64,000 nucleotides of DNA from Ligilactobacillus animalis KCTC 3501 = DSM 20602 (GCF_001434535.1 NZ_AYYW01000002.1:1-64000), one strand, 5' to 3'; numbered from the stretch's first letter, positions 25,774 through 36,663 are shown. Program-made: numbers and translations. The notes: a model not told the origin generated them from the sequence alone.

Positions 25774-26751
25774 TTAATACTTGATGATAACTGTCCCCAA
25801 AGTCAAGCCCCCACCAAAACCACTAAAGGCAATGATCTGCCCGCGTTCAAGCACGCCCTGCTCACTTAGCTCAGCTAGTAAAAGCGGAATACTTGCCGCC
25901 GAGGTATTTCCATATTTAGCGATATTAGTTGGAAATTTTTCCAATGGTAACTTCATCTTCTTAGCTACACTTTGAATGATCCGTGCATTTGCTTGATGTA
26001 ATAAAAATAGATCGACTTGATCTGGCGTCAGCCCCGCTTGTTCACAGGCCCGGACCAATGACTTAGGTACTTGACGGGTCGCAAAGTTATAGACCTCACG
26101 TCCATCCATCCCAAAAGCTGTCGGTCTTTGTGGTCCAGTAGGCGGAAAGCTGGGTGATACTTGGTCACATCCAGCCGTCAATTTAGCATGCGAAGCTCCA
26201 AAAGTTTTGATATCAGAGCTCAATAAATAACTCTGCTGTGTGTCAGCACTAGTCAGTAAAACTCCTGCCGCTCCATCGCCAAATAAAACAGCTGTCTTGC
26301 GGTCAGTCCAATCAACTAACTTGGATAAGACCTCGCCTCCGATCAACAAAACATTTTTGATCTGTTCATCCTTTAAGAAATTAGCTGCCACTTTTAACCC
26401 GTAGACAAAGCCCGAGCAAGCAGCCGAGATATCAAAGGCAAATGCATTTTTAGCTTCAATTTCTCCCTGCACGATCGCAGCAGTTGCCGGTGTATTACTA
26501 TCAGGTGACATGGTAGCCACGATGATCAGATCGACTTCTTCTGCCTTGATCTTACTTTTTTTTAATAATTCTTTAGCAACTTGGACGCACAGACTTGACG
26601 TATTTGCCTTCAAACTCACGCGACGCTCTTTTATCCCCGTTCGCGTCGTGATCCATTCGTCTGAAGTGTCCATTATTTGTGCTAATTGGTCATTTGTGAT
26701 GACTGTTGGCGGTATATAACTCGCACTTGCAACAATTTTCAATTCGTCCAT
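25774..26751 (-). CDS. fabH: Beta-ketoacyl-ACP synthase III
   Basis: Starts chains by condensing an acyl-CoA primer with malonyl-ACP. A 325-residue thiolase-fold protein with Cys in SAACSGF, His in LLHQANARI and Asn in YGNTSAAS. It follows fabT by 22 bases and precedes acpP by about 20. Confidence 0.95.
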   Translation of the reverse strand: MDELKIVASASYIPPTVITNDQLAQIMDTSDEWITTRTGIKERRVSLKANTSSLCVQVAKELLKKSKIKAEEVDLIIVATMSPDSNTPATAAIVQGEIEAKNAFAFDISAACSGFVYGLKVAANFLKDEQIKNVLLIGGEVLSKLVDWTDRKTAVLFGDGAAGVLLTSADTQQSYLLSSDIKTFGASHAKLTAGCDQVSPSFPPTGPQRPTAFGMDGREVYNFATRQVPKSLVRACEQAGLTPDQVDLFLLHQANARIIQSVAKKMKLPLEKFPTNIAKYGNTSAASIPLLLAELSEQGVLERGQIIAFSGFGGGLTLGTVIIKY

Positions 26752-26773
26752 TACGCCACTTCCGTCTTTTGAT

Positions 26774-27214
26774 TTAAGAATGCTCGGCTAAGAACGACTC
26801 CAAATTTCGGATCGCTTTTTCGACCACTTGTAACTCAGCCGGCGTCGTATCCTTGAGAAACCCTTCGACCATTTTATGGTGAAAAGCATCATGTGCGCGA
26901 AACATTACGCGGCCCTTTTTAGTCAAACCTAAGCGAATGACCCGGCGATCATCACTACTTCTGATCCGATCAACATAACCCTTTTTAACGAGGCGATCAA
27001 CGGTCGCAGTTAACGAACCCGGTGTTAAATGGAGTTCTTTAGCCACTTCAGAAGCAGTTTTATGGTTATACATTGAAATAGCACTGATCGCATGCATCTC
27101 CTTGATCGTTAAATCATTGAAACGGCTCTTCTTAAGTTCTTTTTCCTCGATCCAAAGAATATCACTATAGATCTTGACCAAAGCATCATTGATGTACCTA
27201 CTTCTTTTATCCAT
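26774..27214 (-). CDS. fabT: MarR-family fatty-acid regulator FabT
   Basis: A 146-residue winged-helix repressor. FabT in streptococci, enterococci and lactococci represses fatty-acid genes when bound with acyl-ACP. The MarR core is visible: TIKEMHAISAI, the recognition helix TASEVAKELHLTPGSLTATVDRL, and the wing DDRRVIRLGLTKKG. The ATG at 27214 follows GGTGAGGTAGTT. Its position inside the operon it should control is conserved in Lactobacillales. A 13-base inverted repeat just upstream is a likely autoregulatory site. Confidence 0.92.
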   Translation of the reverse strand: MDKRSRYINDALVKIYSDILWIEEKELKKSRFNDLTIKEMHAISAISMYNHKTASEVAKELHLTPGSLTATVDRLVKKGYVDRIRSSDDRRVIRLGLTKKGRVMFRAHDAFHHKMVEGFLKDTTPAELQVVEKAIRNLESFLAEHS

Positions 27215-27233
27215 AACTACCTCACCTTGAATA

Positions 27234-27266
27234 TTTTGATTACCATATTGTTTGGTTATCAAAATA
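27234..27266. promoter_or_regulatory. Putative FabT operator upstream of fabT
   Basis: ATTTTGATTACCA (27234-27246) and TGGTTATCAAAAT (27254-27266) form an inverted repeat with one mismatch and a seven-base spacer. The TTTGAT/ATCAAA halves match the general FabT box of related bacteria. It lies 20 bases before the fabT start codon. Confidence 0.65.
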
Positions 27267-27292
27267 ATACCAGAAAAAAGTACCTAACACCA

Positions 27293-27742
27293 TTAAATTT
27301 TATCCTTAGACTGACCAACGATAAACATCAACTCAGCCGTGCAGACCTTTTTCCCTTCAACGAGGGCTTTAGCTTTGACGATCCCCATGTTTTCTTTTTG
27401 TTTGTCCATCGTTACTTCCAGTTGTAAGACATCCCCTGGACGAACTACTTGACGAAAACGTGCATTATGGATTGCGCCTAAATAGGCGGTCTTACCTAAA
27501 AAGTTAGGATCTTTTAAGATCATGATCGAAGCCGCTTGCGCTAGGGTCTCAATGATCAAGACCCCAGGCATGACTGGATTTTTAGGAAAATGGCCTTGGA
27601 AAAATGACTCATTGATCGTCACATTTTTCACAGCGGTGATCTTCTCACCTAAAACCAATTCTTCGACATAATCAATATAACAGATCGGATAGCGGTTAGG
27701 GATCAACTCCATTACTTCTTGAGCGTCCATTAACTTTTTCAA
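27293..27742 (-). CDS. fabZ: 3-hydroxyacyl-ACP dehydratase, FabZ1/FabN type
   Basis: Dehydrates 3-hydroxyacyl-ACP. A 149-residue hot-dog enzyme with the full active-site loop GHFPKNPVMPG and the catalytic Glu in LIIETLAQ. In Lactobacillales the first-position FabZ (FabZ1 or FabN) can also isomerise the double bond to make unsaturated acids; sequence alone does not settle that here. TTG at 27742 is chosen because AGAGGTGG lies five bases upstream; a TTG further up contains that site. First gene of the operon. Confidence 0.92.
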   Translation of the reverse strand: MKKLMDAQEVMELIPNRYPICYIDYVEELVLGEKITAVKNVTINESFFQGHFPKNPVMPGVLIIETLAQAASIMILKDPNFLGKTAYLGAIHNARFRQVVRPGDVLQLEVTMDKQKENMGIVKAKALVEGKKVCTAELMFIVGQSKDKI

Positions 27743-27766
27743 ACACGCCACCTCTTTCAATTTATT

Positions 27767-27822
27767 TCGAATACCAAAATATTCGATAGTCGAATGTTAT
27801 TATATTTAGCTTTGGGTGTCAA
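27767..27822 (-). promoter_or_regulatory. Promoter of the fatty-acid operon with clustered TCGAAT half-sites
   Basis: TTGACA (27822-27817) and TAACAT (27799-27794) are separated by 17 bases. Half-sites TCGAATA (27767-27773), TATTCGA (27780-27786) and TCGAAT (27790-27795) lie on and just after the -10. The last two form ATTCGA-N3-TCGAAT, which equals the FabT-type ATTTGA-N3-TCAAAT with a symmetrical T-to-C change. A repressor bound here would block initiation. Confidence 0.65.
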
Positions 27823-28071
27823 ACTGCTAAAAAACCGCTCTTATATCGAATGATATTTAAAATAATTTATATTTATCTAAAAAACCGAAAAATAGTTAAT
27901 AACTTCAAAATAAATGACTTGTGATCACATTTTTTGTCCAATGAACTGATATTTATCCACACTTTATACTTAACAAAAAAATTATCCATCAATAAAAAAT
28001 AACAAATGTTTTTTAGCAACTTGTTCTCCTGATATTTATTTTGTTATCCAAAATTCTAATTAAAATATAAT
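27823..28071. other. AT-rich intergenic region with three DnaA-box-like sites
   Basis: No gene is visible between the fatty-acid promoter and the hydrolase terminator. The stretch is very AT-rich and contains a perfect DnaA box TTATCCACA (27953-27961), TTATCCATC (27982-27990) and TTATCCAAA (28044-28052), all in the same orientation. It also contains another TCGAAT half-site near 27846. Whether DnaA binds is inference. Confidence 0.4.
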
Positions 28072-28112
28072 AAAAAAGATGCCTACCACTCGTTTTTGCA
28101 GCAAACATCTCT
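28072..28112 (-). terminator. Terminator of the alpha/beta hydrolase gene
   Basis: On the minus strand AGATGTTTGC pairs with GTAGGCATCT around an A-rich loop, followed by six T residues. Confidence 0.75.
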
Positions 28113-28118
28113 TTTAAA

Positions 28119-28970
28119 CTATTTTTTCCAAATAAAATTAATGATAGCTCGGTCAACTTGACGATTTTCATGCAACTTACTATGTTGTCCGCCTTCACCT
28201 TTGATCTCAAGCTCTTGGTAACTGCGGTAAACCTCTTGCAAAAGATATTTCTCTGATCGTGAAGAATTATTGCTTACTCGACCATCAGAATCAGATCCGT
28301 CATTTAGATCACCATAGATATTTAGGACCGAGACCTGCTTTTTAGGATAACTATCATCCAATTTCAATAGCTGTTGGTAAGTTCCTGTCATCTGTTTAGG
28401 AGCACCATCTTCTTCTAACTGCATTTGATTGGCTTGATCATCCATACCAATGATCCCATTATAATGCCCTGCAATATTGACTTGCTTTTGCAATTGAGGT
28501 AATTTTTTATTTTGACCATTATCCAACATGTAGTAGGCCAAAGTCAGATTTCCCATCGAATGCGCAACAGCATTAAATTTCTTAAAGCCATACGTTTTTT
28601 GGAGTTTGACCAAAACATTTTTGAGCCAGACCCCATTTTGACGATAATTCGCATTTTTATTATCTTCAAATTCCACTTCGACTAGTGGATTATATGCACT
28701 TTGCGGTAGCGCCCCTTGCAATTTGACTGTCCCATCTTTAGCCACTGTCGCCCGGATCACATTTTGGGTAACTCCGGCCTTGACGATTGCCTGCGTCATA
28801 TGCTCTTCTGCACGATGACTACTGCCATAACCGTGCAAAAATAAAGTTGGCACTTTAGTTTTTTCATATTGCTGGCTTGCATTATCACGTAAACTTTGTG
28901 AAACGATCAACCAGCCACCAAAAATGAGGACTACCAATAGTAATATCGGCCACCAAAACTTTCTTTTCAT
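28119..28970 (-). CDS. Alpha/beta hydrolase, DUF915 family, membrane-anchored
   Basis: A 283-residue protein with an N-terminal signal anchor (KRKFWWPILLLVVLIFGGWLIV) and an extracellular alpha/beta-hydrolase domain. The oxyanion region is LFLHGYGSS, the nucleophile elbow AHSMGN and the catalytic histidine region QHSKLHEN. DUF915 proteins are common surface hydrolases of lactobacilli with poorly known substrates. The ATG at 28970 follows AAGGAAGG; in-frame upstream codons are not hydrophobic. Monocistronic. Confidence 0.85.
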   Translation of the reverse strand: MKRKFWWPILLLVVLIFGGWLIVSQSLRDNASQQYEKTKVPTLFLHGYGSSHRAEEHMTQAIVKAGVTQNVIRATVAKDGTVKLQGALPQSAYNPLVEVEFEDNKNANYRQNGVWLKNVLVKLQKTYGFKKFNAVAHSMGNLTLAYYMLDNGQNKKLPQLQKQVNIAGHYNGIIGMDDQANQMQLEEDGAPKQMTGTYQQLLKLDDSYPKKQVSVLNIYGDLNDGSDSDGRVSNNSSRSEKYLLQEVYRSYQELEIKGEGGQHSKLHENRQVDRAIINFIWKK

Positions 28971-29038
28971 CCACGACCTTCCTTTCTTATGCCTGTTTAT
29001 CGGATAAGATACCATATACTAAGGTTATTCTTCAAGCT

Positions 29039-29072
29039 AAAAAGGCAAACTCCATCATATGAGTTTGCCCTT
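29039..29072 (-). terminator. Terminator of the gal operon (alpha-galactosidase end)
   Basis: GGCAAACTC and GAGTTTGCC (29044-29069) pair around an eight-base loop. On the minus strand T residues follow. Confidence 0.85.
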
Positions 29073-29085
29073 AAAAGAGATATTA

Positions 29086-31287
29086 TTAATCTGTTACGGC
29101 TTTAAAGTGGTACATATCCGCCGTGAAATCATGGCGTTTAACGGGATCATAGAACCCTAACTCCATCAATTCGTTCCCACTAAAGAGCGCCTTAGTTTTT
29201 TGATCTTGATAATTTTTGGCTGGGTCTAAACCGGCTAACTTAGTCAAGGTCAAGGTTGGTTGTGCTGAAGCTAAGCGGTCAAAGACAAAGACCAAAGCTT
29301 CATTTTTATCTCTGGAAACAAACATCCAGGCACATTGGTTACCCTTAGCTGGATCTTTCAAGCGGATAAAATCACCAAATTGGACTAATGGTCGGATCGC
29401 TTTATAAGTCTTGACCTGTTCTTTGACCGCTTCCTTTTCATCGGCTGTCAATTGAGTCAGATCGAGCTCATAACCAAAGACGGCACTCATTGCTACTGCA
29501 CCACGAGTTTCAAATGGCGTGATCCGCCCAGTTTGATGGTTAGGCACGGCCGAAACATGCGCGGTGAAGACAGATGGTGGATAAACTAGTGAAGTACCAT
29601 ATTGGATCGTTTGACGTGCGATCGCATCGGTATTATCACTTGTCCATGACTGTGGCATGTAATAAGCATAACCCGTGTCAAAACGGCCACCGCCACCTGA
29701 ACAACCTTCCCATAAGATATCTGGATATTTGGTCGTCAATGTTTCTAAGATCTCGTAAAGCCCTAGCATATAGCGGTGGTAGACTTCGCCTTGGCGTTGT
29801 TTTGGCAAGGACACCGAATAAACATCTGAGATATGACGGTTCATATCCCACTTGATGTAATCGATAAAGCCACCATCTAATAGAGCACTCAATTGGGCTA
29901 CTACGTTTTCACGTACAGCCTTTTGCGTTAGATCCAAGATAAATTGATTTCGCGAAGGACTTGGCTTTCTTCCAGGAACTTGCATCAAATATTCAGGATG
30001 CTCTTGGTAGAGCTTTGAATCGATGGAGATCATCTCTGGTTCGAACCAAAGTCCAAACTTCAAGCCTTGTTCGTGGACATAATCAGCAAAATGCTTGATG
30101 CCTTGAGGGAATTTACGTTCATAAACGGTCCAATCCCCTAACGAAGTATTATCATCATCTCGATGACCAAACCAGCCATCATCTAGGACAAACATTTCGA
30201 TCCCTAATTCTTTAGCATCATCAACGATCGTCTTTAACTTATCTTCATTGAATTCAAAATACGTTGCTTCCCAGTTATTTACGAGGATCTCACGTTCTTG
30301 ATGTTTGAATTTACCACGGACGATATGTTCTCTGATCAATTCATGGTAATTTTGACTCATCTCATTCAAGCCGTTAGCTGAGAAAGCTAGTAAAACTTCC
30401 GGTGCTTGGAAGCTTTCACCGGCTTCTAAGTGCCAGCTAAAATTATAATCGTTGATCCCAGCGACCACACGTGTTTGTTCGAATTGGTCTTTCTCGATCT
30501 CAAAACTGTGATTACCGGAATACACTAAGTTAAAGCCGTAAACTTCACCCGAAAATTCATCGGCGTTGTGCTCTAAGACCGCGATAAAACTGTTCATTTG
30601 GTGACTTGAAGCACCTCGGCGACTTTCAAAGACTTTTCTACCTTGTCCGATCGCCTCACGTTGGATATGGCGTTCATTAGCATGAGCTCCAGGTAAGGAG
30701 ATGACATCCATATCTTGTTTGATAAAATCAAGTTGCATAGAAGCGACTTTTTTGAGTTCTACCGGTTCAGCACCTGCATTAGTGACCTTAGCGGAACGGG
30801 CTACAATGGCTAGATCTTTGAAGATCGTGTATAACAAGGTAACTTCGACACCACTGACCTCATCTTTAAGAAAGAGCGCTAGGGTCTGAGCTTCATCAGC
30901 GTTAGCATAGGCCGCTGGCAAGCCTTCAAGTTTAGGTTTACCCGCTGTGACCTCGTAGCCTTGATAGACTAAACGAGCTGCAAATGAACCATCCGCATTT
31001 TGTAGATCCAAAGCCGGTGTGCGATAATCACAATTCCCAACACCACTATACTCTTGAAGTAACGAGTCAAGTGAATATGTCCGGTCTAGACTCTCAGGTA
31101 AATTCCCTGAAAAGCCTCGATCTACCCGCGGATAACGCAACTGACCATGATACCCATTCACTTTTTTCCCAAAGTATAAGTGACTTAAATAGCCACCTTC
31201 TTCTACCGATAAAATGTATGAGATCTTATCATTATGCAAATGAAAGACTTTATTTTTTTCATCAAATTCAATCAACTTGTTCATCAA
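29086..31287 (-). CDS. aga: Alpha-galactosidase (GH36)
   Basis: Cleaves terminal alpha-1,6-galactose from melibiose, raffinose and stachyose in the cytoplasm. The 733-residue length and domain order (N-terminal beta-sandwich, TIM barrel, C-terminal beta domain) match bacterial GH36 tetrameric enzymes. VLDDGWFG, the nucleophile Asp in YIKWDMNR and the acid/base Asp in WTSDNTDA are visible. It is third in galK-galT-aga, 25 bases after galT, so released galactose goes straight to GalK. Also named melA or rafA in relatives. Confidence 0.94.
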   Translation of the reverse strand: MMNKLIEFDEKNKVFHLHNDKISYILSVEEGGYLSHLYFGKKVNGYHGQLRYPRVDRGFSGNLPESLDRTYSLDSLLQEYSGVGNCDYRTPALDLQNADGSFAARLVYQGYEVTAGKPKLEGLPAAYANADEAQTLALFLKDEVSGVEVTLLYTIFKDLAIVARSAKVTNAGAEPVELKKVASMQLDFIKQDMDVISLPGAHANERHIQREAIGQGRKVFESRRGASSHQMNSFIAVLEHNADEFSGEVYGFNLVYSGNHSFEIEKDQFEQTRVVAGINDYNFSWHLEAGESFQAPEVLLAFSANGLNEMSQNYHELIREHIVRGKFKHQEREILVNNWEATYFEFNEDKLKTIVDDAKELGIEMFVLDDGWFGHRDDDNTSLGDWTVYERKFPQGIKHFADYVHEQGLKFGLWFEPEMISIDSKLYQEHPEYLMQVPGRKPSPSRNQFILDLTQKAVRENVVAQLSALLDGGFIDYIKWDMNRHISDVYSVSLPKQRQGEVYHRYMLGLYEILETLTTKYPDILWEGCSGGGGRFDTGYAYYMPQSWTSDNTDAIARQTIQYGTSLVYPPSVFTAHVSAVPNHQTGRITPFETRGAVAMSAVFGYELDLTQLTADEKEAVKEQVKTYKAIRPLVQFGDFIRLKDPAKGNQCAWMFVSRDKNEALVFVFDRLASAQPTLTLTKLAGLDPAKNYQDQKTKALFSGNELMELGFYDPVKRHDFTADMYHFKAVTD

Positions 31288-31312
31288 TACACTCTCTACT
31301 TTCTAAATTAAA

Positions 31313-32794
31313 TTACCCCTCTAAGCCTACAAATTCAGCAAATCTCACAAATGCTGCTTGCCCCTTTTGGTCGCGATTAAAGACTCCTGCATCCTCTAAA
31401 ACGCGTGCAAAGACTTTACCGACTTCAGCTTTGACTAAATTATCAACATTTTGTTCACTTACTTCTGGATGATCAGCCTTGATCTTTTCAGCCCACTTAG
31501 CATGGTAGTCGGCCATTTGGTTGGGCTTTCCTAGTAAGTATTTTTCAACTTCAGTCAGCTCGTCTTTTAGACGTGGTGGTAAGATCGCTAAGCCCATCAC
31601 TTCGATCAGACCAATGTTTTCTTTTTTAATGTGTTGTACATCTTGATGGGGATGGAAAATACCATCTGGATATTCAGCGGAAGTTTGATTATCCCGTAAC
31701 ACTAGATCTAGTTCAAATTCAGCACCTGACTTACGTGCGATCGGAGTGATCGTGTGGTGTGGTTCGCCATTTGAGCTGGCTAAGACATCCACGCTCTCAT
31801 CCGAATAAGTGCGCCACTTATCCAAGATCTTACTTGCTAGTTCAACTAGGCGAGCTTGATCTTTAGCTCGTAGTCTGATGACAGACATCGGCCATTTAAC
31901 GATCCCAGCCTCAACATCGGCAAAGCCCGCAAAATGTAAGGCTTTTTCGATCGGTGCTTTTTGCATCGCAAATTCATGGTTACCACCTTGGTAGTGTTCA
32001 TGTGTCAAGATCGAACCACCAACGATCGGCAGATCCGCATTGCTCCCAGCAAAGTAGCCTGGGAATCGGTCCACGATCGCTAATAATTGGCTAAATGTCT
32101 TGTTTGTGATCGCCATTGGCTCATGTTTGCCATCTAAAAAGATACAATGTTCATTAAAGTATGCATAAGGTGAATATTGAAAGCCCCAGGTCTTGTTACC
32201 TAGATCAAAGCGAATGATCCGGTGGTTAGCCCGTGCTGGATAATCGAGCCGCCCTTGATAACCTTCATTTTCAATACATAATTGGCACTTAGGATAACCT
32301 GTTTGTTTCATCTTTTTAGCAGCTGCGATCGCTTTAGGATCTTTTTCCGGCTTAGATAAATTGATCGTGATCTCGATATCACCATATTGTGTCGGCACAC
32401 TATAGGCGATATTTTTAGCGATCGCTTTAGTTTTGATATAATCATTTTGTTTACTCAAAGCATAGAAATCTGCGATCGCCTTTTGTTTATCTGTTTCATA
32501 TGTTTGCCAGAAACGTTGATTCAAAACGCTCGGTGCTGGCATGATGAAATTCATCAATTCAGCGCCTAAATTATCGCGTTCATTTTGAGTTTCGCCCACT
32601 TTACCATTTTTAGCCGCGATGGTTAATAATTCATCTTTCAACGCGATCAAGTCAGTCGTTTCCACTTCTTGTTCAAGCTCGCCTTCACCAACTAGCGCTA
32701 AAACTCGATTATACAGGTAAGGCTTATCCATTTGGGTATAGTCACTATTTGCGATAACGCCATCTACAAAGCGTGCCACTACATCTACCTTCAT
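31313..32794 (-). CDS. galT: UDP-glucose--hexose-1-phosphate uridylyltransferase, class II GalT
   Basis: Exchanges UMP between UDP-glucose and galactose-1-phosphate (Leloir pathway). At 493 residues it is the long Gram-positive class II type, not the 350-residue E. coli type. Active-site histidines are expected in [27 protein letters not shown] and [12 protein letters not shown]-like segments are class II hallmarks. It follows galK by 19 bases. GalE and GalM are not in this window. Confidence 0.94.
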   Translation of the reverse strand: MKVDVVARFVDGVIANSDYTQMDKPYLYNRVLALVGEGELEQEVETTDLIALKDELLTIAAKNGKVGETQNERDNLGAELMNFIMPAPSVLNQRFWQTYETDKQKAIADFYALSKQNDYIKTKAIAKNIAYSVPTQYGDIEITINLSKPEKDPKAIAAAKKMKQTGYPKCQLCIENEGYQGRLDYPARANHRIIRFDLGNKTWGFQYSPYAYFNEHCIFLDGKHEPMAITNKTFSQLLAIVDRFPGYFAGSNADLPIVGGSILTHEHYQGGNHEFAMQKAPIEKALHFAGFADVEAGIVKWPMSVIRLRAKDQARLVELASKILDKWRTYSDESVDVLASSNGEPHHTITPIARKSGAEFELDLVLRDNQTSAEYPDGIFHPHQDVQHIKKENIGLIEVMGLAILPPRLKDELTEVEKYLLGKPNQMADYHAKWAEKIKADHPEVSEQNVDNLVKAEVGKVFARVLEDAGVFNRDQKGQAAFVRFAEFVGLEG

Positions 32795-32813
32795 CTCTTA
32801 TGCCCCCATTTTT

Positions 32814-33977
32814 TTACAATTTCTTTGTTCCGTCGGCGATCTCAGCAATATAGAATGCTGGTGCATAGCCGATCTTTTCTTCGTAAACTTTACCAACATT
32901 TTCCTTAAAGGCTTCCACATCGGCTTTATTTACGATCGCGATCCCACAACCACCAAAACCAGCACCTGTCATCCGGGCACCTAAAACGCCTGGTTGTTGC
33001 CAAGCTGTATGAGCTAGCGTATCCAATTCCTTACCCGTTACTTCATAGTCGTGTTCCAATGAAACGTGTGAGGCATTTACTAAACGCCCGAATTTTTCGA
33101 GATCTTCTGCTTGTAAAGCTTCACGTGCTTGTAAAGTTCTTTGATTTTCCCAAACTGCATGCCGTGCGCGCTTCAAACGATCTTCATCAGCGATCAAATA
33201 ACTGTATTCATCAAATGTTTGCTCATCCAAAGCACCTAAGCTCTTAGCAGCTAATTTAGTGTTCAACTCTTCTAACGCAGTCTCACATTCACTGCGACGT
33301 TCATTGTACTTAGAATCAGCTAATTCACGGCGTTTATTTGTATTCATGATCACGATCACGTTGTCTTTTAGGTCCAAAGGCACAAGATCATACTTCAAAG
33401 TGTTAGTATCTAACAAGATCGCTTTGTTTGCTTGGCCCATACCCACGGCAAATTGATCCATGATCCCTGAATTTACACCGATGAAGTCATTTTCAGTCTT
33501 CATCCCGATCTTTACTAGATCGAGGCGTTCAAGGTCGAGATCAAATAAATGTTGGGCAATGACACCCATCAACAATTCCAATGAAGCTGATGATGATAGA
33601 CCGGAACCATTAGGGATATTACCGTTGACATAGACATCCATCCCAGTATCGATCTTATGTCCAGCTTCTTTTAAGAAATGGATCATGCCCTTAGGATAAT
33701 TCGTCCATTTATCGGCTTTATCAAAATGTAGGTCAGCTAATGGAACTTCAATGATCCCTTCATCCGCAAAGTTTTCTGAGTAAAAGCGCAATGTTTGATC
33801 GTCACGTTTAGTAGCAGCACCATAAGTCCCTAAAGTGATCGCACATGGAAAAACATGGCCTCCATTGTAATCGGTATGTTCACCGATCAAATTGATCCGA
33901 CCAGGTGAGAAGAATTCTGCCTCTGAGGGCCGACCAAAGATCTCTTCAAAGCGTTGTTTTAATTCTGTTTTTTCCAT
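32814..33977 (-). CDS. galK: Galactokinase
   Basis: ATP-dependent phosphorylation of alpha-galactose to galactose-1-phosphate. A 387-residue GHMP kinase with the galactokinase signature [15 protein letters not shown], the ATP loop [13 protein letters not shown], and [10 protein letters not shown]. First gene of galK-galT-aga, divergent from galR, behind a near-consensus promoter with a GalR-like operator and a cre-like site. Confidence 0.96.
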   Translation of the reverse strand: MEKTELKQRFEEIFGRPSEAEFFSPGRINLIGEHTDYNGGHVFPCAITLGTYGAATKRDDQTLRFYSENFADEGIIEVPLADLHFDKADKWTNYPKGMIHFLKEAGHKIDTGMDVYVNGNIPNGSGLSSSASLELLMGVIAQHLFDLDLERLDLVKIGMKTENDFIGVNSGIMDQFAVGMGQANKAILLDTNTLKYDLVPLDLKDNVIVIMNTNKRRELADSKYNERRSECETALEELNTKLAAKSLGALDEQTFDEYSYLIADEDRLKRARHAVWENQRTLQAREALQAEDLEKFGRLVNASHVSLEHDYEVTGKELDTLAHTAWQQPGVLGARMTGAGFGGCGIAIVNKADVEAFKENVGKVYEEKIGYAPAFYIAEIADGTKKL

Positions 33978-34000
33978 TTTTTATTACCTCTCTTCATTTG

Positions 34001-34080
34001 TGCAAGCGTTTTATTTACAGTTATAATTATAGAGACAATTTCGGAATTTATCAACTTTTTTACTTAAAATTTAGTAAAAA
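34001..34080 (-). promoter_or_regulatory. galK promoter with GalR-type operator and cre-like site
   Basis: On the minus strand TTGATA (34054-34049), 17 bases, TATAAT (34031-34026). Three bases upstream of the -35 lies the inverted repeat TTTTTACT-N8-AGTAAAAA (34057-34080). Downstream of the -10 lies TGCAAGCGTTTTAT (34001-34014), a degenerate catabolite-response element for CcpA. Confidence 0.75.
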
Positions 34081-34125
34081 ATAAATCTGTCTCTTTTCCC
34101 ATTCTTAAAAAAGCTCATTCTGGCC

Positions 34126-34180
34126 TTTACTAAAATATATACAACTTGTAGGCGTTTTTTTACTAAGCTTATGCTATACT
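34126..34180 (+). promoter_or_regulatory. galR upstream region with operator half-sites
   Basis: TTTACTAAA (34126-34134) and TTTACTAA (34159-34166) precede a -10 like TATACT (34175-34180). No clear -35 is visible. The half-sites match those at galK, lacS and lacZ, suggesting autoregulation. Confidence 0.5.
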
Positions 34181-34212
34181 AGATTACATATACTTATACG
34201 TAACGATCATGA

Positions 34213-35235
<1,023 letters not shown>

Positions 35236-35245
35236 TTCATACCAA

Positions 35246-35285
35246 AAAAGACCGTAAAAACGTGGTTGCGTTTTTACGGTCTTTT
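35246..35285. terminator. Bidirectional terminator between galR and glyA
   Basis: AAAAGACCGTAAAAACG and CGTTTTTACGGTCTTTT form a perfect 17-base stem around six bases, with A- and T-tracts on both sides. Confidence 0.92.
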
Positions 35286-35295
35286 GTATTATTTT

Positions 35296-36534
35296 CTATT
35301 CATAGATCGGATGAGTGGCTGTCAACTGAGCTACTTTAGCTTTCACATCAGCTAAAACTTCGGCTTCACCTTTTGATTCAAGGACTGCTAAGATCAATTC
35401 AGCAACTTGCTTAGCATCGGCTTCATCAAAGCCACGGCTCGTGATTGCTGGCGTACCTAAGCGAATCCCACTCGTCTTAAATGGACTAAGCGTTTCAAAT
35501 GGGATCGAGTTCTTGTTGACGGTCAAAGAAACACTGTCGAGCAATTGCTCTGCTTCTTTACCATTCAAGCCAAAGCCTAAAACATCAACTAATAACAAAT
35601 GATTATCTGTCCCACCAGAGATCAGTCGGGCTTTATCATTTTGTGCAAACACTTCTGCCATCGCTTGAGCATTCTTGATAACTTGAGCAGCGTAATCATT
35701 AAATTCGGGACGCAATGCCTCACCAAAAGCAACTGCTTTACCCGCGATAACATGTTCTAAAGGACCACCTTGTAAGCCAGGGAAAACAGCACTATTGATC
35801 TTCTTAGCCAATTGTTCATCGTTGGTCAAGATCAAACCGCCCCGTGGTCCGCGTAAAGTTTTGTGTGTCGTAGTCGTTACGATATCAGCATACGGCACTG
35901 GATTTTGGTGTTTACCCGCTGCAACTAAGCCTGCGATATGCGCCATATCGACCATCAGGTAAGCTCCGACGTCTTTAGCGATCTGACCAAAGCGTTCAAA
36001 ATCGATCTCACGTGGGTACGCACTGGCACCAGCTACGACCAACTTAGGCTTGACCTCTTTGGCTAAAGCTAAGATCGCATCATAATCTAAGCGTTCTGTC
36101 TCCTTATCAACACCGTAGCTGACAAAATTATATGTTTGCCCACTAAAGTTGACGGGCGATCCATGCGTCAAATGACCACCACTAGCAAGATCCATCCCCA
36201 AGACCGTATCACCTGGTGCGATCAAGGAACGATATGCGGCTGCATTAGCTTGTGAACCAGAGTGCGGTTGAACATTAGCATATTTAGCTCCAAAAAGTTC
36301 TTTTGCACGGTCGATCGCCAAGTCTTCTACAACGTCGATGTACTCACAACCACCGTAATAACGTTTCCCTGGATAACCTTCAGCGTATTTGTTGGTCAAA
36401 ACACTGCCTTGCGCTGCTAAGACCCCTTCAGAAACGATATTTTCTGAAGCGATCAACTCGATATTTCCTTGTTGGCGTTTCTTTTCTGCTGCAATAGCTG
36501 CCCATAATTGTGGATCTTGTTCTTGATAGTTCAT
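35296..36534 (-). CDS. glyA: Serine hydroxymethyltransferase
   Basis: PLP enzyme interconverting serine and glycine with tetrahydrofolate, the main source of one-carbon units. A 412-residue fold-type I protein. The PLP lysine is in [24 protein letters not shown] and YYGGCEYID are further signatures. It is monocistronic with its own terminator. It sits between galR and lacS, unrelated to sugar use, so the galactoside cluster has been interrupted or assembled around it. Confidence 0.96.
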   Translation of the reverse strand: MNYQEQDPQLWAAIAAEKKRQQGNIELIASENIVSEGVLAAQGSVLTNKYAEGYPGKRYYGGCEYIDVVEDLAIDRAKELFGAKYANVQPHSGSQANAAAYRSLIAPGDTVLGMDLASGGHLTHGSPVNFSGQTYNFVSYGVDKETERLDYDAILALAKEVKPKLVVAGASAYPREIDFERFGQIAKDVGAYLMVDMAHIAGLVAAGKHQNPVPYADIVTTTTHKTLRGPRGGLILTNDEQLAKKINSAVFPGLQGGPLEHVIAGKAVAFGEALRPEFNDYAAQVIKNAQAMAEVFAQNDKARLISGGTDNHLLLVDVLGFGLNGKEAEQLLDSVSLTVNKNSIPFETLSPFKTSGIRLGTPAITSRGFDEADAKQVAELILAVLESKGEAEVLADVKAKVAQLTATHPIYE

Positions 36535-36624
36535 CTAAGCGCCCTCTTTTCGTTGGTATAATTTCCTGTATTGTAGCCGAAAATTAAACTTTTTTCAACT
36601 AAAATAGTTTACTTATCGACCGCA

Positions 36625-36656
36625 AAAAACCTCGCCGGGTTACCAGCGAGGTTTTT
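36625..36656 (-). terminator. Terminator of lacS
   Basis: AAAAACCTCGC and GCGAGGTTTTT pair around ten bases, directly after the lacS stop on the minus strand. Confidence 0.88.
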
Positions 36657-36663
36657 AGTAAAA

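Noticed and set aside
27798-27822. TATAAT paired with TTGACA upstream of fabZ1
   Set aside because: The spacer would be only about 13 bases. TAACAT at 17 bases is the better -10.
30984-31472. A 162-codon open frame on the plus strand
   Set aside because: It runs antisense to the alpha-galactosidase and galT genes, has no ribosome-binding site or family-like sequence, and both sense genes are certain.
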